Below are positions 32,286 to 42,100 of a DNA stretch of 64,000 nt, in pieces. The DNA lies in NCBI RefSeq assembly GCF_000495795.1, contig NZ_AWGD01000010.1, positions 62,001 through 126,000 of the forward strand. Reading direction: 5' to 3'. The notes under the pieces are model-generated. The model did not search any database. It was not told where the DNA came from and was given only the letters and a program-made list of their open reading frames with translations. The translations under genes and the position numbers were made by a program. The stretch is from Asticcacaulis sp. AC460 (GTDB lineage Bacteria > Pseudomonadota > Alphaproteobacteria > Caulobacterales > Caulobacteraceae). Position 1 is the first letter of the stretch, and the number at the start of each line of letters is the position of its first letter.

Positions 32286-33353
32286 CTACTCCTTCAACCC
32301 CAGCACACGCAGGTTGAAGTCTCCCGACTTCTTGCCACCGGCGAAGTCGTCGAAAGCCTTTTCGGTGACGTGGATAATGTGATCGCGGATAAAGGACGCG
32401 CCTTCACGCGCGCCGTCTTCCGGATGCTTCAAACAGCATTCCCACTCCAGCACCGCCCAGCCGTCATAGCCATAGCCCGCCAGCTTGGAGAAGATCTCCT
32501 TGAACTTCACCTGGCCGTCGCCCAGCGAACGGAACCGGCCGGGACGTTCGACCCAGCCCTGGTAGCCGCCATAGACGCCCGAACGGCCGTTCGGTGTGAA
32601 CTCGGCATCCTTGACGTGGAACATCTTGATGCGGTCGTGATAGATGTCGATGTAGCTCAGGTAATCGAGCTGCTGCAGCACGAAGTGGCTGGGATCGAAC
32701 AGGATATTGGCGCGTGGGTGGTTGCTGACCTCGGCCAGGAAGCGCTCGAAGGTCGCCCCGTCGTGCAGGTCTTCGCCCGGATGGATTTCATAGCAGCAGT
32801 CGACGCCGGCGGCATCGAACGCATTCAGGATCGGGCGCCAGCGCCGGCCAAGTTCGGCAAAGGCTTCCTCGACCAGGCCCGCCGGGCGTTGCGGCCACGG
32901 ATAAAAATACGGCCAGGCCAGGGCGCCCGAGAACGTCGCGTGGGCCTTCAGACCCAGGCGCTGCGAAGCCTTGGCTGCCAGTTTCAGCTGCTCGACCGCC
33001 CAGGCCTGGCGCTCCTTCGGCTTGCCCTGGTAGGCCAGGGGCGCGAACCCGTCGAACAAAAGGTCATAGGCCGGGTGAACCGCCACCAACTGGCCTTGCA
33101 GGTGGGTCGACAGCTCGGTCGGCTCCAGGCCGTACGAAGCCAGCATGCCCTTGACGTCGTCGCAATAGGTCTGCGACACCGCCGCCTGTTCCAGGTCGAA
33201 GATGTGCGGCGTCGAGGTCGGGATCTGCAGGCCTTTATAGCCATAGGCGGAGGCCCACTTGGCCATGCCTTCCAGGCTGTTGAACGGGGCAGCATCGCCG
33301 ATGAACTGGGCCAGGAAGATGGCCGGTCCCTTGAGGTTGGTCAGCTTGGTCAT
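32286..33353 (-). CDS. Sugar phosphate isomerase/epimerase (TIM-barrel, AP endonuclease 2-like fold)
   Basis: 355 residues. The xylose-isomerase-like barrel shows metal ligands in CCYEIHPGED, ILFDPSHFVLQ, FHVKDAEF and, near the end, AVLEWECCLKH. The opening GPAIFLAQFIG and the SLEGMAKWASAYGYKGLQIP segment fit this family. It overlaps the upstream oxidoreductase gene by ATGA and is the third gene of an MFS-oxidoreductase-epimerase operon, so it should act on a keto-sugar or sugar acid produced by that enzyme. The substrate is not determined. Confidence 0.86.
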   Translation of the reverse strand: MTKLTNLKGPAIFLAQFIGDAAPFNSLEGMAKWASAYGYKGLQIPTSTPHIFDLEQAAVSQTYCDDVKGMLASYGLEPTELSTHLQGQLVAVHPAYDLLFDGFAPLAYQGKPKERQAWAVEQLKLAAKASQRLGLKAHATFSGALAWPYFYPWPQRPAGLVEEAFAELGRRWRPILNAFDAAGVDCCYEIHPGEDLHDGATFERFLAEVSNHPRANILFDPSHFVLQQLDYLSYIDIYHDRIKMFHVKDAEFTPNGRSGVYGGYQGWVERPGRFRSLGDGQVKFKEIFSKLAGYGYDGWAVLEWECCLKHPEDGAREGASFIRDHIIHVTEKAFDDFAGGKKSGDFNLRVLGLKE

Positions 33354-34447
33354 ATCAGGTCTTTCAGGGCCAGCCATTGCCGGCGGTCGCTCGATTGCAC
33401 CGCGGCGGTGACGAAGGCCATGCCGCGGACGCCGTCCTCGATGCCCGGGACCAGGGTGCCCTGGCCGGTTTCGATCTGATCGGCGAAATCCTTGTAGAGA
33501 TTGGCGAAGGCTTCGACATAGCCTTCGGGATGACCGGCCGGCAGGCGGGTGCCCGCCTGCGCCACCGGCAGCAGATAAGAAGAGCCGGCATGACGGACCT
33601 CGGTGGGTCCGTCATGCCGGTTAAGCGTCAGGGTGTTGGGCAGCTCCTGACGCCAATCGAGACCGCCTTTTTCGCCGTAGACACGCAGGCGCAAGCCATT
33701 ACGGTCGCCGGCGGCGATCTGGGAGGCAATAAGCACCCCGCGTGCGCCGTTGTCGTAGCGCAGCAGGATGTTGCAATCATCGTCGAGCGCCCGGCCCGGC
33801 ACGACACGGCCAAGGTCGGCATAGAGCTCAGTGGCGGTCAGGCCCGAGACGAACTCGGCCAGTTGAAAAGCATGGGTGCCGATATCGCCGGAACAGCCGC
33901 CCAGGCCCGACCGCGACGGATCGGTGCGCCAGTCGGCCTGTTTGTTCGACACGGCTTCGGTCAGCCAGCCCTGGCTGTATTCGACCACGATCTTGCGGAC
34001 CTTGCCCAGCACACCGTCGGCGACCAGTTGGCGCGCCTCGCGGACCAGCGGATAGCCGGTATAGGTGTGGGTCAGGCCGTATTGTTTGCCGGTGGCGCGC
34101 ACGACGTCGCGCAACGACTTGGCCTCGGCTAGGGTCAGGGTCGCCGGCTTGTCGCTCATGACGTGGACGCCCGACGTCAAGGCCTTCTGGGCGATGGCGA
34201 AGTGCGAATCGTTGGGCGTGGCGACGCAGACAAAGTCGACCTCGCCCGAACTGAGCATGGCGTCGATACTGGTCCAGGCCTTGACACCGTAATGGGCTCC
34301 GCCCTCGGCCGACTTCACCGGATCGCGACTGAACACGCCGCCCGCCAGGACGATACGGCGGTCCAACTGCGCCGCCATGACATGGACAGCGCCGATGAAC
34401 GAGCCGGGACCGCCCCCGGCAAGACCCATTCTGAGTGGCTTAGTCAT
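33350..34447 (-). CDS. Gfo/Idh/MocA family oxidoreductase, cytoplasmic
   Basis: 365 residues without a signal peptide. The NAD(P) site is [16 protein letters not shown]. The lysine of the usual EKP motif appears here as DKP in [11 protein letters not shown]. The C-terminal domain carries [14 protein letters not shown], with the conserved D-x2-x2-H pattern. It is translationally joined to the MFS gene before it (8-base overlap) and to the epimerase after it. It is thus likely an intracellular sugar or inositol dehydrogenase acting on what the transporter imports. Confidence 0.87.
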   Translation of the reverse strand: MTKPLRMGLAGGGPGSFIGAVHVMAAQLDRRIVLAGGVFSRDPVKSAEGGAHYGVKAWTSIDAMLSSGEVDFVCVATPNDSHFAIAQKALTSGVHVMSDKPATLTLAEAKSLRDVVRATGKQYGLTHTYTGYPLVREARQLVADGVLGKVRKIVVEYSQGWLTEAVSNKQADWRTDPSRSGLGGCSGDIGTHAFQLAEFVSGLTATELYADLGRVVPGRALDDDCNILLRYDNGARGVLIASQIAAGDRNGLRLRVYGEKGGLDWRQELPNTLTLNRHDGPTEVRHAGSSYLLPVAQAGTRLPAGHPEGYVEAFANLYKDFADQIETGQGTLVPGIEDGVRGMAFVTAAVQSSDRRQWLALKDLI

Positions 34448-36008
34448 TCTTGCCCTTGCCTTCAGTCGTCTCTTGGCCCAGCACGACGGGACGATAACCG
34501 CCGCGGCTGCGGAACCAGAAGATCAGGCCCAGATAGACCAGCAGGGTGATGACCGGCAGCAGGGCCATTTCCTTCAGCGCATCCTTCTTGGCGGTGACCG
34601 CCAGCTCGGTGAACACGGCCTTGTCGGCCTCCGGCGCAGCAGCGACGGCGGCCTCGTCCAGAGCGGGGTAGCGGCCGAAGATGCTGACCTTTTCCTGGGT
34701 CAGGTAGGTCGCGGTCAGGGCCGTGCCCTGGGCTTCGTCGTGGCGCTTCAGGCCTTCGCGGGTCGAGGCGTCCTGGGTGGCGCCCAGCAGGACGGTGCCC
34801 AGGATACCGGCGGCCAGCATGCCGGCGCCGCCGAACATGTTGATGCCGATGGCGCCGGCTTTCGGGAACTGTTCCGAAGCGACCGCCATGGAGGTGCCCC
34901 AGAAGAAGCTCTTGCCGATACCGTAAAGGGTGGCGGCGGCCAGGATGGCCGGACCGGCCGCGCCGGCCATCAGGAAGATGCCGACGGCGGCCACGCCTGA
35001 CGCCATAGCCAGCACGCCCAGAGGCTTGAACTTTTCGATCAGCGTGCCGGCGAAGATGCGGATCACGAAGACGATCAGGTTGGTGTAGATCAGCACCCAG
35101 CCTGCCGCTAGGCCGATCTTCTGCATTTCCGGCCCCATCAGCTCGGAGATCCAGCTGTCGGTGGCCAGTTCGGTGACAGCCAGAGGCATCATCAGCACCA
35201 GCAGGAGGATGTACAGTGGGCGCCCGGGCGAACCGGCGAAGAAGGCATAGACCACGGCGGCCACGGCGGCGATCGTCAGGGCGACGGCCGGCAGGGACAT
35301 GCCCATGAAGGCGACGGTCGGCAGGGAGAAGACCCGGCCGATTTCCAGCATGATCAGGGCCGCCAGGATGAAGGCCGAGATGAAGCCGGCTTCGCCCAGC
35401 ATGGTCTTGTACGACACGCCGTGAGCGACGCGTTCGGAGACCGGGAACTTCTGCTTCAGCAGCAGGAAGGTGTAGACCAGGACCGGGATAATCATCAGGC
35501 CGACGGTGACACGCCAGCCGGCTTCCGGGGCGAAATAGCCCAGGCCCATGGCCAGCAGGCCGCCCAGGATCATGCCGCCCGGCCAGCCGGCATGCAGCCG
35601 GTTCAGCCATTTCGGCTTGTCGTGGCTGTAGGCCGTGGCGATCAGCGGGTTGGCGGCGGCTTCGACCGCGCCATTGCCGAGCGCCATGATGAAGGTGCCG
35701 ATATAGAGCATCCAGTAGCCATTGGCCATGAACAGCAGGGCCAGACCGACAACATGGCAGATGGCGGCGAACCAGTAGGTCAGCTTGAAGCCGACCTTGT
35801 CGATGACCAGCGAGATCAGGACGATGGAGATGGCGAAGGGCCACAGGCCGACCCCGGCCAGCTCGCCCTTTTGCGTTTCGCTGAGGGCGAATTCGGTGCC
35901 CCAGTGGCCGATGACCAGGGCCCGCAGGATAAAGCAGAAGGACGTCGCCGTGATGGCAGCGAAGGACATGGCGAATAAACCGCCATTACCTTTGGTTTCA
36001 GATGTCAT
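34440..36008 (-). CDS. MFS sugar transporter
   Basis: 522 residues from the ATG at 36008 behind GGGAGGGAACC. There are about 12 hydrophobic segments, beginning MSFAAITATSFCFILRALVI. The helices 4-5 region carries GNGAVEAAANPLIATAYSHD, which resembles the fucose/hexuronate group of MFS sugar porters. A soluble insert of roughly 70 residues (TREGLKRHDEAQG to KKDALKEM) precedes the last helix. It is the first gene of the operon with the oxidoreductase and epimerase. A LacI-type palindrome sits 59 bases upstream. Confidence 0.88.
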   Translation of the reverse strand: MTSETKGNGGLFAMSFAAITATSFCFILRALVIGHWGTEFALSETQKGELAGVGLWPFAISIVLISLVIDKVGFKLTYWFAAICHVVGLALLFMANGYWMLYIGTFIMALGNGAVEAAANPLIATAYSHDKPKWLNRLHAGWPGGMILGGLLAMGLGYFAPEAGWRVTVGLMIIPVLVYTFLLLKQKFPVSERVAHGVSYKTMLGEAGFISAFILAALIMLEIGRVFSLPTVAFMGMSLPAVALTIAAVAAVVYAFFAGSPGRPLYILLLVLMMPLAVTELATDSWISELMGPEMQKIGLAAGWVLIYTNLIVFVIRIFAGTLIEKFKPLGVLAMASGVAAVGIFLMAGAAGPAILAAATLYGIGKSFFWGTSMAVASEQFPKAGAIGINMFGGAGMLAAGILGTVLLGATQDASTREGLKRHDEAQGTALTATYLTQEKVSIFGRYPALDEAAVAAAPEADKAVFTELAVTAKKDALKEMALLPVITLLVYLGLIFWFRSRGGYRPVVLGQETTEGKGKND

Positions 36009-36066
36009 GGTTCCCTCCCGAGGAGCCGCCGCTTGTGCGGATTTGACTCGGGAGGTAAGCATAAAG

Positions 36067-36080
36067 TGTAATCGATTACA
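36067..36080. promoter_or_regulatory. LacI-type operator TGTAATCGATTACA before the MFS operon
   Basis: A perfect 14-bp palindrome with a central CG, the classic layout of LacI-family sites. Related sites lie at 41706-41719 and 55066-55080. Two LacI-family genes are in the window (27174 and 54000). Confidence 0.68.
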
Positions 36081-36141
36081 AATGGAAATGCTGACAAAAC
36101 AAGCGTTTCGGCGGTGCGGCAGAAAAGACAGAGGCCACGAT

Positions 36142-36885
36142 CTATCCACTTACCCAGCGTTCGGCGATGGGTTTCCATGCCGGCAAAAAATAGATCCAGG
36201 CGGACAATATCTGGACAGCCGTCATGAAAGCGGCGCCCCATACAAGGGCCGGCACAAGACGGCGCAGATGGATCAGATCGCGCACGCCGATCACAAGGGT
36301 CAGCACGATCGGTGCCGCATTGAAGGCCATCCAGAACGTCAGGAAATTCAGCGACAAACCGGCATCTTCCATCACGCCGAGGATCGGACGGGTCAGCCAT
36401 CGGCCATAGCCGGCCGTCGTGATCGAAATCAACGCCAACATCATAAGGCGTTTGTGCGCCTCGGCCTGGTTGCGCAACAGGATACTGGCCGAGGCCAGGG
36501 CACCGAACATGACCACACCCGCCATGGCGATCACCATGAAGGCCGTCTTGGCGTCGGCTGTGCCCAGGGTGCGGCGCTCGAAATCTAATTCCGCCCATGG
36601 TCCGACAATCAGCATGAAGATCAGCAGCAGGACGCCGAAAGCGCCCAGGCGTTTATGCAGGCTGTTGTTTCCGGCGCGAATCAGCAGGATCTGGAGTGTC
36701 TGCAACACCATCCACCCGACATAGGCGGCGGCATGGACATGGACGATCACCGGGTAGTGAAGCCCCTGCATTTTTTCGTATTTTTTGGCGATGTCCCCGC
36801 CGAAGCCGGCGAACATGCCGATCCAGATGACGACCATGAGGAACAGAAAAAAGTAACTGTCCCGGCTTTTTGGGGGTGCCGACAT
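36142..36885 (-). CDS. Integral membrane protein, function unknown
   Basis: 247 residues with about seven hydrophobic segments, for example YFFLFLMVVIWIGMFAGFGG near the start and ILSAWIYFLPAW near the end. Histidines in IVIHVHAAAYVGWM (helix 2) and in the loop AHKRL could bind haem or metal, as in cytochrome b-like or DUF2306-like proteins, but I do not assign a family. The gene is on the same strand as the MFS operon, 133 bases upstream of it, and follows the AraC-type gene in the same direction. No operon link is clear. Confidence 0.72.
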   Translation of the reverse strand: MSAPPKSRDSYFFLFLMVVIWIGMFAGFGGDIAKKYEKMQGLHYPVIVHVHAAAYVGWMVLQTLQILLIRAGNNSLHKRLGAFGVLLLIFMLIVGPWAELDFERRTLGTADAKTAFMVIAMAGVVMFGALASASILLRNQAEAHKRLMMLALISITTAGYGRWLTRPILGVMEDAGLSLNFLTFWMAFNAAPIVLTLVIGVRDLIHLRRLVPALVWGAAFMTAVQILSAWIYFLPAWKPIAERWVSG

Positions 36886-36962
36886 GTCCGAACCTTTGCG
36901 ACGATTGATCGACGCAGCTTACACGGGGCCGGCCTCTGCCCGGTGGTACAGAACGGACAGAA

Positions 36963-37796
36963 CTAATCTTCTCGAAAGCCGAATTGCCGTTCTGGTGACG
37001 CGGCTTCGACGGTGCGAAAATCGTTCGGCGCCATGTCACAGAATTCGCGAAAGTCGCGCCGCAGATGGTGATAATCATAATAGCCGGCCTCAATGGCCAA
37101 ACTGAGCCAGTCATGCGTCGGATGGCGGTTGCTGAGCCGGACCAGCGTGTCGAAGCGGGCGATGCGGGCAAACAGCTTGGGCGATACGCCGATGCGTTCT
37201 TGGAAGGCGCGGCGCAATTGTCGTACGCCGATGTCGTGGCGACGGGCCAGCCGATCAATCTCCATTGACGGCTGTTGCAGCAGGCGGTCCGCTATGGCCT
37301 CCGCGGCCGCTGTCGGACGTTGCCTGCGTTGATAGTGGCGTTGAAGCCAGGTTTCGCAAGCCCGAATCCTGTGCCCGGAGTCCTCGGTATCTTCGACCTC
37401 CCGGATCAGGCAGGCGAAGTCCGGCGGAAAGACGGCCTCGGCGTCGATATCACCGTCGGTCAATTCGCTCAAGGCGAGGCCGGTGAGTGCGTACAGAGCG
37501 CCAGGCTGAAACTCGACCTGGTAAACGCTGAAATCCCGACCGCCCTCACGCAGAGTGGTCCGCGTGGGCTGGCCGATCAAGACCGCCCGCGGCTTTCGCC
37601 TTGACTGGGAGGCGCCGAGAGGCCGGATCCATTCCGGATCACGGCTGTAAAAGGCCAGAGACGACGACGGGCGTGGCCAATAGGGCTTAAGCGGGACGCA
37701 GTCCGACGCCGCAAAGCTAAGTCGGATAATCTGATGTTGACGGATGAGGTGAGCCAGGGCGGGACTGGGTGGCAGAAACTCAAACCGGACGGACAT
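36963..37796 (-). CDS. AraC-family transcriptional regulator
   Basis: 277 residues from the ATG at 37796 (TTTGGG upstream); an upstream in-frame ATG at 37826 would add ten residues. The C-terminal third has the double HTH of AraC proteins: MEIDRLARRHDIGVRQLRRA, then FQERIGVSPKLFARIARF, and AIEAGYYDYHHLRRDFREFC. The N-terminal domain (FYSRDPEWIRPLG...LIGQPT) resembles the DUF6597 group that often precedes this HTH. The effector and targets are unknown. It is not obviously linked to the flanking genes. Confidence 0.87.
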   Translation of the reverse strand: MSVRFEFLPPSPALAHLIRQHQIIRLSFAASDCVPLKPYWPRPSSSLAFYSRDPEWIRPLGASQSRRKPRAVLIGQPTRTTLREGGRDFSVYQVEFQPGALYALTGLALSELTDGDIDAEAVFPPDFACLIREVEDTEDSGHRIRACETWLQRHYQRRQRPTAAAEAIADRLLQQPSMEIDRLARRHDIGVRQLRRAFQERIGVSPKLFARIARFDTLVRLSNRHPTHDWLSLAIEAGYYDYHHLRRDFREFCDMAPNDFRTVEAASPERQFGFRED

Positions 37797-37862
37797 GTCG
37801 AAGCCCAAAAAAACTGCGTCGTCCATCCTAAACCGGATTACGCATCAATGGGTGAGAAAAGA

Positions 37863-39995
37863 TTACCCCCGCCCCGGCGCGTAGGGGAAGACGCGCTTGC
37901 GGTATTGCTCGACGGTGATGCCCGGGAGCGTATAGCCCGCCGGCAAGGGGCGTTTCGACACCGACTGGAAATATGTCAGGCAGGCGTCGCGCCACCATTG
38001 CGCTTCGCGTTCCTGGATGGCCAGGTTGGCGGCCACCGCGTTGAAGCGCTCCGAATCGATATCGCCTTCAAGAGTGGCCCAGGTTTTCCGCATGGCCGAG
38101 ACCTCGTCGACACCCTGGCTGTAGGTGACGACCAGTTCGTCCCACAGGGGGCGACCGGACTTCATCTTGAAGTCCCACGGCACGTGGTGGAACCACAATA
38201 GGAAACGCTCATCGGTCTTTTTGGCCTCGAGCCATGGTTTGGCGGCCTGGGGCGTATATTGACCCAGGGCGTTGGAGCCGGTCTTGGTCCGGTCGAAGCC
38301 GATGCCGTTCAGATCGGCCTTGTGGTAATAGGCCGGGTTCCATTCCGGCCGGCCCAACTCCGACACCCAAGGCCCTGGGCCGTAATGGTGGCCGGTATCC
38401 ATCAGGTGGGCCAGGCCCAGCGGCGTCATATAGTGCACCACGGCTTCGCGTGAGCCCATCATCATCGGAACGATGGTCGAGACAACCTTGGGGTCGTTGC
38501 TCCAGGTCATGCGCGTCCAGTCCTCGGCGATCTCGGCTGATTTCGTGTCAGGATTCCAGGCAAAGCGGCCGAAGGCGTACCAGTTGGCCTGGTCGAAGTC
38601 CGAACCCGACCAGTTGCGGTCATCACCGATATTGGCCACCCCGGCCATGCCCGTCAGCGTATGGCCGTCGAGGCTGCCGTCGATAACCTTGGCCACGGTC
38701 GAGCCCTTGCCCTTGGCGAAGGTATCGGCTTGCAGGACCTCCTCCCACATCGGGGCCAAGTAGGCGAGATGGGTGGAAAAGCCGAGATATTCCTTGGTGA
38801 TCTGGAACTCCATCATCTGCTGGGTCCTCGGCATGGCGCCGAACAGCGGATGAAAGGGCTCGCGCGGCTGGAAGTCGATGGCGCCGTTCTTGATCTGGAC
38901 CAGAACATTGTCGGCAAACTGGCCGTCAGTCGGCTGGAACTCCAGGTAGGCTTGCTTGGCGCGGTCGGTGGCGTCATGTTCGGAGTAGACAAAGGCCCGC
39001 CACATGACGATGCCACCGTGGGGTTTCAACGCCTTGGCCAACATATTGGCGCCCTGGGCGTGGGTGCGTTTGTAGTCGCCGGGGCCGGGCTGGCCTTCGG
39101 AATTGGCCTTGACCAGGAAGCCGCCGAAGTCGGGGATAATGGTATAGATTTCGTCAGCCTTGGCCTGCCACCAGGCGGCGACGTCCGGATCTTCCGGGTC
39201 GGCGGTCTTGAGCCCGCCCAGGTCGATCGGGGCCGAAAACCGCGCCGACAGATAGACCTTGATGCCGTAGGGCCGCAGGACATTTGCGATGGCAGCCGCC
39301 TTGCGCAGGTAGGGCTCGGTCAGCGAATCGGCCTTGGCGTTGACATTGTTGAGCACGGCACCATTGATGCCGATCGAGGCATTTGCGGCGGCATAGTCGT
39401 CATAGCGCGCATCGACCCGGTCGGGCAGCCGCCACCAGTCCCACAGCGACGTACCGGCATAGCCGCGCTCGACATGGCCGTCGAGATTGTCCCAGTGATC
39501 GAGCACACGCAGGTCCAGTTTCGGGGCGTCCTGAATGTCGAGGCCGGCGGTCGATTTCTGCGTCTGGATCAGGCTGAGATAGCGGAAGGCGCCGTAGAGG
39601 ACGCCGATATCGCTGCCGCCGGCAATGACGGTGACGGGATGGCCGTCCAGGGTGGTGGACCGGATGACGAAGCCTTCGCGATCGAGGCCTACGGGGATGG
39701 CGAAGCCACGGCTGTCAGCGGGCGTGGCCAGGACGATAGCGCCGTCTGCGATGGTGTTGCTGGTCATCGGCGCGGCCGCGAGGAGGCCACCTAAGCCACG
39801 CTGCAGTTCGCGTTTGGCGACATCCAGGGTCGGGGTGCTGCCCGTGACGATGGCCGTGGCGCGGGTTTTGTAATCAGCGCCCTGCGAGGCTTCGACCGGC
39901 TTGTAACGCAGCCAGAGGTCATAGCCATCTTCGGCATTGGCAGCGGTCGCGGCTGAAAACAGCAGGCAGAAGGCAATCAGCAGTCGGCGAAGCAT
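37863..39995 (-). CDS. Alpha-glucuronidase, glycoside hydrolase family 67
   Basis: 710 residues from the ATG at 39995 (TGAGGAAATGCC upstream), with a signal peptide (MLRRLLIAFCLLFSAATAANA). The GH67 character is clear from EDGYDLWLRYKPV, DAPKLDLRVLDHWDNLDG, HVERGYAGTSLWDW and FLVKANSEGQPGPGDYKRTH, and from the C-terminal WFHHVPWDF. Length is as expected for the family. It releases 4-O-methyl-glucuronic acid or glucuronic acid from xylan-derived oligosaccharides. The ManD dehydratase gene just upstream on the same strand would take the product onward after isomerisation and reduction. Confidence 0.94.
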   Translation of the reverse strand: MLRRLLIAFCLLFSAATAANAEDGYDLWLRYKPVEASQGADYKTRATAIVTGSTPTLDVAKRELQRGLGGLLAAAPMTSNTIADGAIVLATPADSRGFAIPVGLDREGFVIRSTTLDGHPVTVIAGGSDIGVLYGAFRYLSLIQTQKSTAGLDIQDAPKLDLRVLDHWDNLDGHVERGYAGTSLWDWWRLPDRVDARYDDYAAANASIGINGAVLNNVNAKADSLTEPYLRKAAAIANVLRPYGIKVYLSARFSAPIDLGGLKTADPEDPDVAAWWQAKADEIYTIIPDFGGFLVKANSEGQPGPGDYKRTHAQGANMLAKALKPHGGIVMWRAFVYSEHDATDRAKQAYLEFQPTDGQFADNVLVQIKNGAIDFQPREPFHPLFGAMPRTQQMMEFQITKEYLGFSTHLAYLAPMWEEVLQADTFAKGKGSTVAKVIDGSLDGHTLTGMAGVANIGDDRNWSGSDFDQANWYAFGRFAWNPDTKSAEIAEDWTRMTWSNDPKVVSTIVPMMMGSREAVVHYMTPLGLAHLMDTGHHYGPGPWVSELGRPEWNPAYYHKADLNGIGFDRTKTGSNALGQYTPQAAKPWLEAKKTDERFLLWFHHVPWDFKMKSGRPLWDELVVTYSQGVDEVSAMRKTWATLEGDIDSERFNAVAANLAIQEREAQWWRDACLTYFQSVSKRPLPAGYTLPGITVEQYRKRVFPYAPGRG

Positions 39996-40040
39996 CGGCA
40001 TTTCCTCAATCTGCGGAGTTGACCTCCGACGTTCGTATTG

Positions 40041-40212
40041 CCCCACCACCCCACTTCGCCTTCGCTTTGCTACGGCTTCGTGCGGTCCCCCTCCCCAACA
40101 CGTGGGGAGGAGAAGGTAAGAACGACTTATCTTTTCTTTTCCTCCCCACGTGTTGGGGAGGGGGACCGCGCTAGCGAAGGCCAAAGGCCGTAGCGACGCG
40201 TGGTGGTGGGGT
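40041..40212. repeat. Inverted pair of CCTCCCC/GGGGAGG intergenic repeats (family 1, copy 2)
   Basis: Two 30-base arms (40082-40111 and 40140-40169) are perfect reverse complements, beginning GCGGTCCCCCTCCCC, with 28 bases between. Outer parts (CCCCACCACC and GGTGGTGGGG) also pair. It lies between GH67 and manD and could form a large hairpin in RNA. Confidence 0.8.
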
Positions 40213-40226
40213 TTCTTTCTTGAACC

Positions 40227-41513
40227 CTACCAGTCGAACATCGTCCCGTCACGCAGGCGATTCACCGGCAGGTAGGCGCGTTTATAGGGATACCTGGCCG
40301 CCTTGGCCTCGTCGATGTCCACGCCCAGGCCCGGCGCGTCGCTGACATCCATATAGCCCTGGCTTAAACTATAGCCGTGCGGGAAGACCTCGTAGGTCGC
40401 ATCCGTATGCCGCATGAATTCCTGAATGCCGAAGTTCGGAATCGACAGGTCGAAATGCAGCGCCGCCGCCATGGTCACCGGCGACAGGTCCGTCGCACCG
40501 TGACAGCCCGTCTTGACCCCGAAGACATCGGCGAACTGAGCAATCTTGCGCAGGTGACTGATTCCGCCAGCATGAACCACCGTCGCCCGGATATAATCGA
40601 TCAACTGGTTCTGGATCAGGTCCTTGCAGTCCCAAAGGGTATTGAAGATTTCCCCCACGGCCAGGGGGGTCGTCGTATGCTGGCGGATCAGACGGAAGGC
40701 CTCCTGGTTCTCGGCCGGCGTCGCGTCTTCGATCCAGAACGGGCGGTACGGCTCCAGGTCCCGACCCAACCGGCCGGCCTCGATCGGCGTCAGGCGATGA
40801 TGGACGTCGTGCAATAGGTGAACATCCCAGCCCAGGGCCTCGCGTCCCGCCTTGAACAACTCGGGCACGATGCGCAGATAGGCCGCCGTATCCCACAGAT
40901 TTTCCGTTGGCAACTCGTTGTCGGCGGGCTCATAGAACAGCTTGTCCTTCGACACGCCATAGGTCGAGGCCAGGCCCGGCACGCCGCACTGCAGCCGGAT
41001 CGCCTTGTAGCCGGCGGCCTTGTAGTCCTGGGCCACCTCCAGCGTATCCTCGATCGAGGTGCCGTTGGCATGGCAATAGACCATGACGCCATCGCGGCAG
41101 CGGCCGCCCAGAAGCTGATAAACCGGCAAGCCGGCCAGCTTGCCCTTGATGTCCCACAGCGCCGTATCGACCGCAGCAATGGCCGACATGGTCACCGGAC
41201 CGCGGCGCCAATAGGCGCCCTTGTACAGATATTGCCAGATGTCCTCGATGCGGTGAGCGTCACGGCCGATCAGGACCGGAATGACGTGCTCTTCCAGATA
41301 GGCAACGACGGCCTTTTCGCGGCCGTTCAGGGTGGCGTCACCCAGACCATAGACGCCCTGGTCGGTTTCGATCTTCAGGGTGACCAGGTTGCGGCCGGGA
41401 CAAGTGACAATCACCCGCGCCGAGCGGATGGTCACCGGGCCGAAGGTGTCACGCGCCACCTCGGGGCTGGACACCGCTACGGTCTTTTCGGGGGCACGGC
41501 TGGAATCCGGCAT
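40227..41513 (-). CDS. manD: D-mannonate dehydratase, enolase superfamily (ManD)
   Basis: 428 residues behind GAGGTAAGCGTGC. Metal ligands D236 (in [10 protein letters not shown]), E262 (in [11 protein letters not shown]) and E288 (AVGEIFN) have the 26-residue spacing of characterised ManD (210/236/262). R173, Y185 and H238 fall exactly where its catalytic Arg147, Tyr159 and His212 lie, so the full active set is present. It converts D-mannonate to 2-keto-3-deoxygluconate in glucuronate catabolism. The neighbours GH67, FadR-type regulator and TonB receptor fit xylan side-chain use. An operator GGTCTTACC lies about 105 bases upstream. Confidence 0.93.
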   Translation of the reverse strand: MPDSSRAPEKTVAVSSPEVARDTFGPVTIRSARVIVTCPGRNLVTLKIETDQGVYGLGDATLNGREKAVVAYLEEHVIPVLIGRDAHRIEDIWQYLYKGAYWRRGPVTMSAIAAVDTALWDIKGKLAGLPVYQLLGGRCRDGVMVYCHANGTSIEDTLEVAQDYKAAGYKAIRLQCGVPGLASTYGVSKDKLFYEPADNELPTENLWDTAAYLRIVPELFKAGREALGWDVHLLHDVHHRLTPIEAGRLGRDLEPYRPFWIEDATPAENQEAFRLIRQHTTTPLAVGEIFNTLWDCKDLIQNQLIDYIRATVVHAGGISHLRKIAQFADVFGVKTGCHGATDLSPVTMAAALHFDLSIPNFGIQEFMRHTDATYEVFPHGYSLSQGYMDVSDAPGLGVDIDEAKAARYPYKRAYLPVNRLRDGTMFDW

Positions 41514-41614
41514 GCACGCTTACCTCGTCTTTCCGCCCTCGAACCCTGCTGCGGCGCCCCTTCCAAGGCCCCCCGACACGCCCCGAACACAGATATTCAG
41601 GAACGCACACCAGC

Positions 41615-41629
41615 ATTGGTCTTACCAAT
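41615..41629. promoter_or_regulatory. FadR-type operator ATTGGT-CTT-ACCAAT upstream of manD
   Basis: A perfect inverted repeat of the TNGT-N3-ACNA form known for the FadR branch of GntR regulators. A second site of the same form, AAAGGT-CAT-ACCTTT, precedes the FadR-type gene at 45333. Both contain GGTC(T/A)TACC. Several TGGTC half-sites also occur at 41734-41980. Confidence 0.68.
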
Positions 41630-41671
41630 ATCTCACTTTGATCCGATCCAGCCGTCAATTGCAAGCTTTTT

Positions 41672-41680
41672 TGTCGGACA
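41672..41680. promoter_or_regulatory. TGTCGGACA candidate operator, second copy
   Basis: Identical to the nine bases at 21909-21917 before GH43. It lies between manD and the TonB receptor, close to the FadR-type and LacI-type sites, so this intergenic region carries three different operator types. Confidence 0.4.
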
Positions 41681-41705
41681 TCGCGCTTTTGGATGACGGA
41701 ATACA

Positions 41706-41719
41706 TGTAAACGCTTACG
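41706..41719. promoter_or_regulatory. LacI-type operator TGTAAACGCTTACG
   Basis: Near-palindrome with central CG, related to TGTAATCGATTACA at 36067. The rest of the 587-base gap 41514-42100 holds TGGTC half-sites, a very AT-rich stretch (about 41855-41915) and a -35-like TTGACA at 41991, but no gene or RNA I can support. Confidence 0.55.
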
Positions 41720-42100
41720 CACGCTCATAAATTTGGTCTGCACATGGTCAGATCAAATTCCGCAGATGCGAAGGCTTTCCGGCACAGAACATCGTTTCAA
41801 AAATGACACATCAGACCATTAATTCTTCCCACGATCAGACAAACAAAAAGGTCAAGCCATGAATTTATTATTCATTTAATTCAATTATTTATCACCTATA
41901 AAAATACACACCTCAGCGCTTTTGCAACGCGTTTGAACGGAAAGCGCTGTCAATCTCCGACCATCATCCCGCATATTGGTCAGGCCTTTATTGACAAAAC
42001 AGGACAGGCCAACTACCACTGCGCCCATGAGAACCGGCGCCAAAGCCGGCTCCTATAAGAACACGACACCGTGCACACCCTGAACAGGGAGAGGAAAATC

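Noticed and set aside
36963-37826. Longer start for the AraC-type regulator at 37826
   Set aside because: The only purine-rich sequence (TTTAGG) abuts the ATG; the start at 37796 has better spacing. The choice is not certain.
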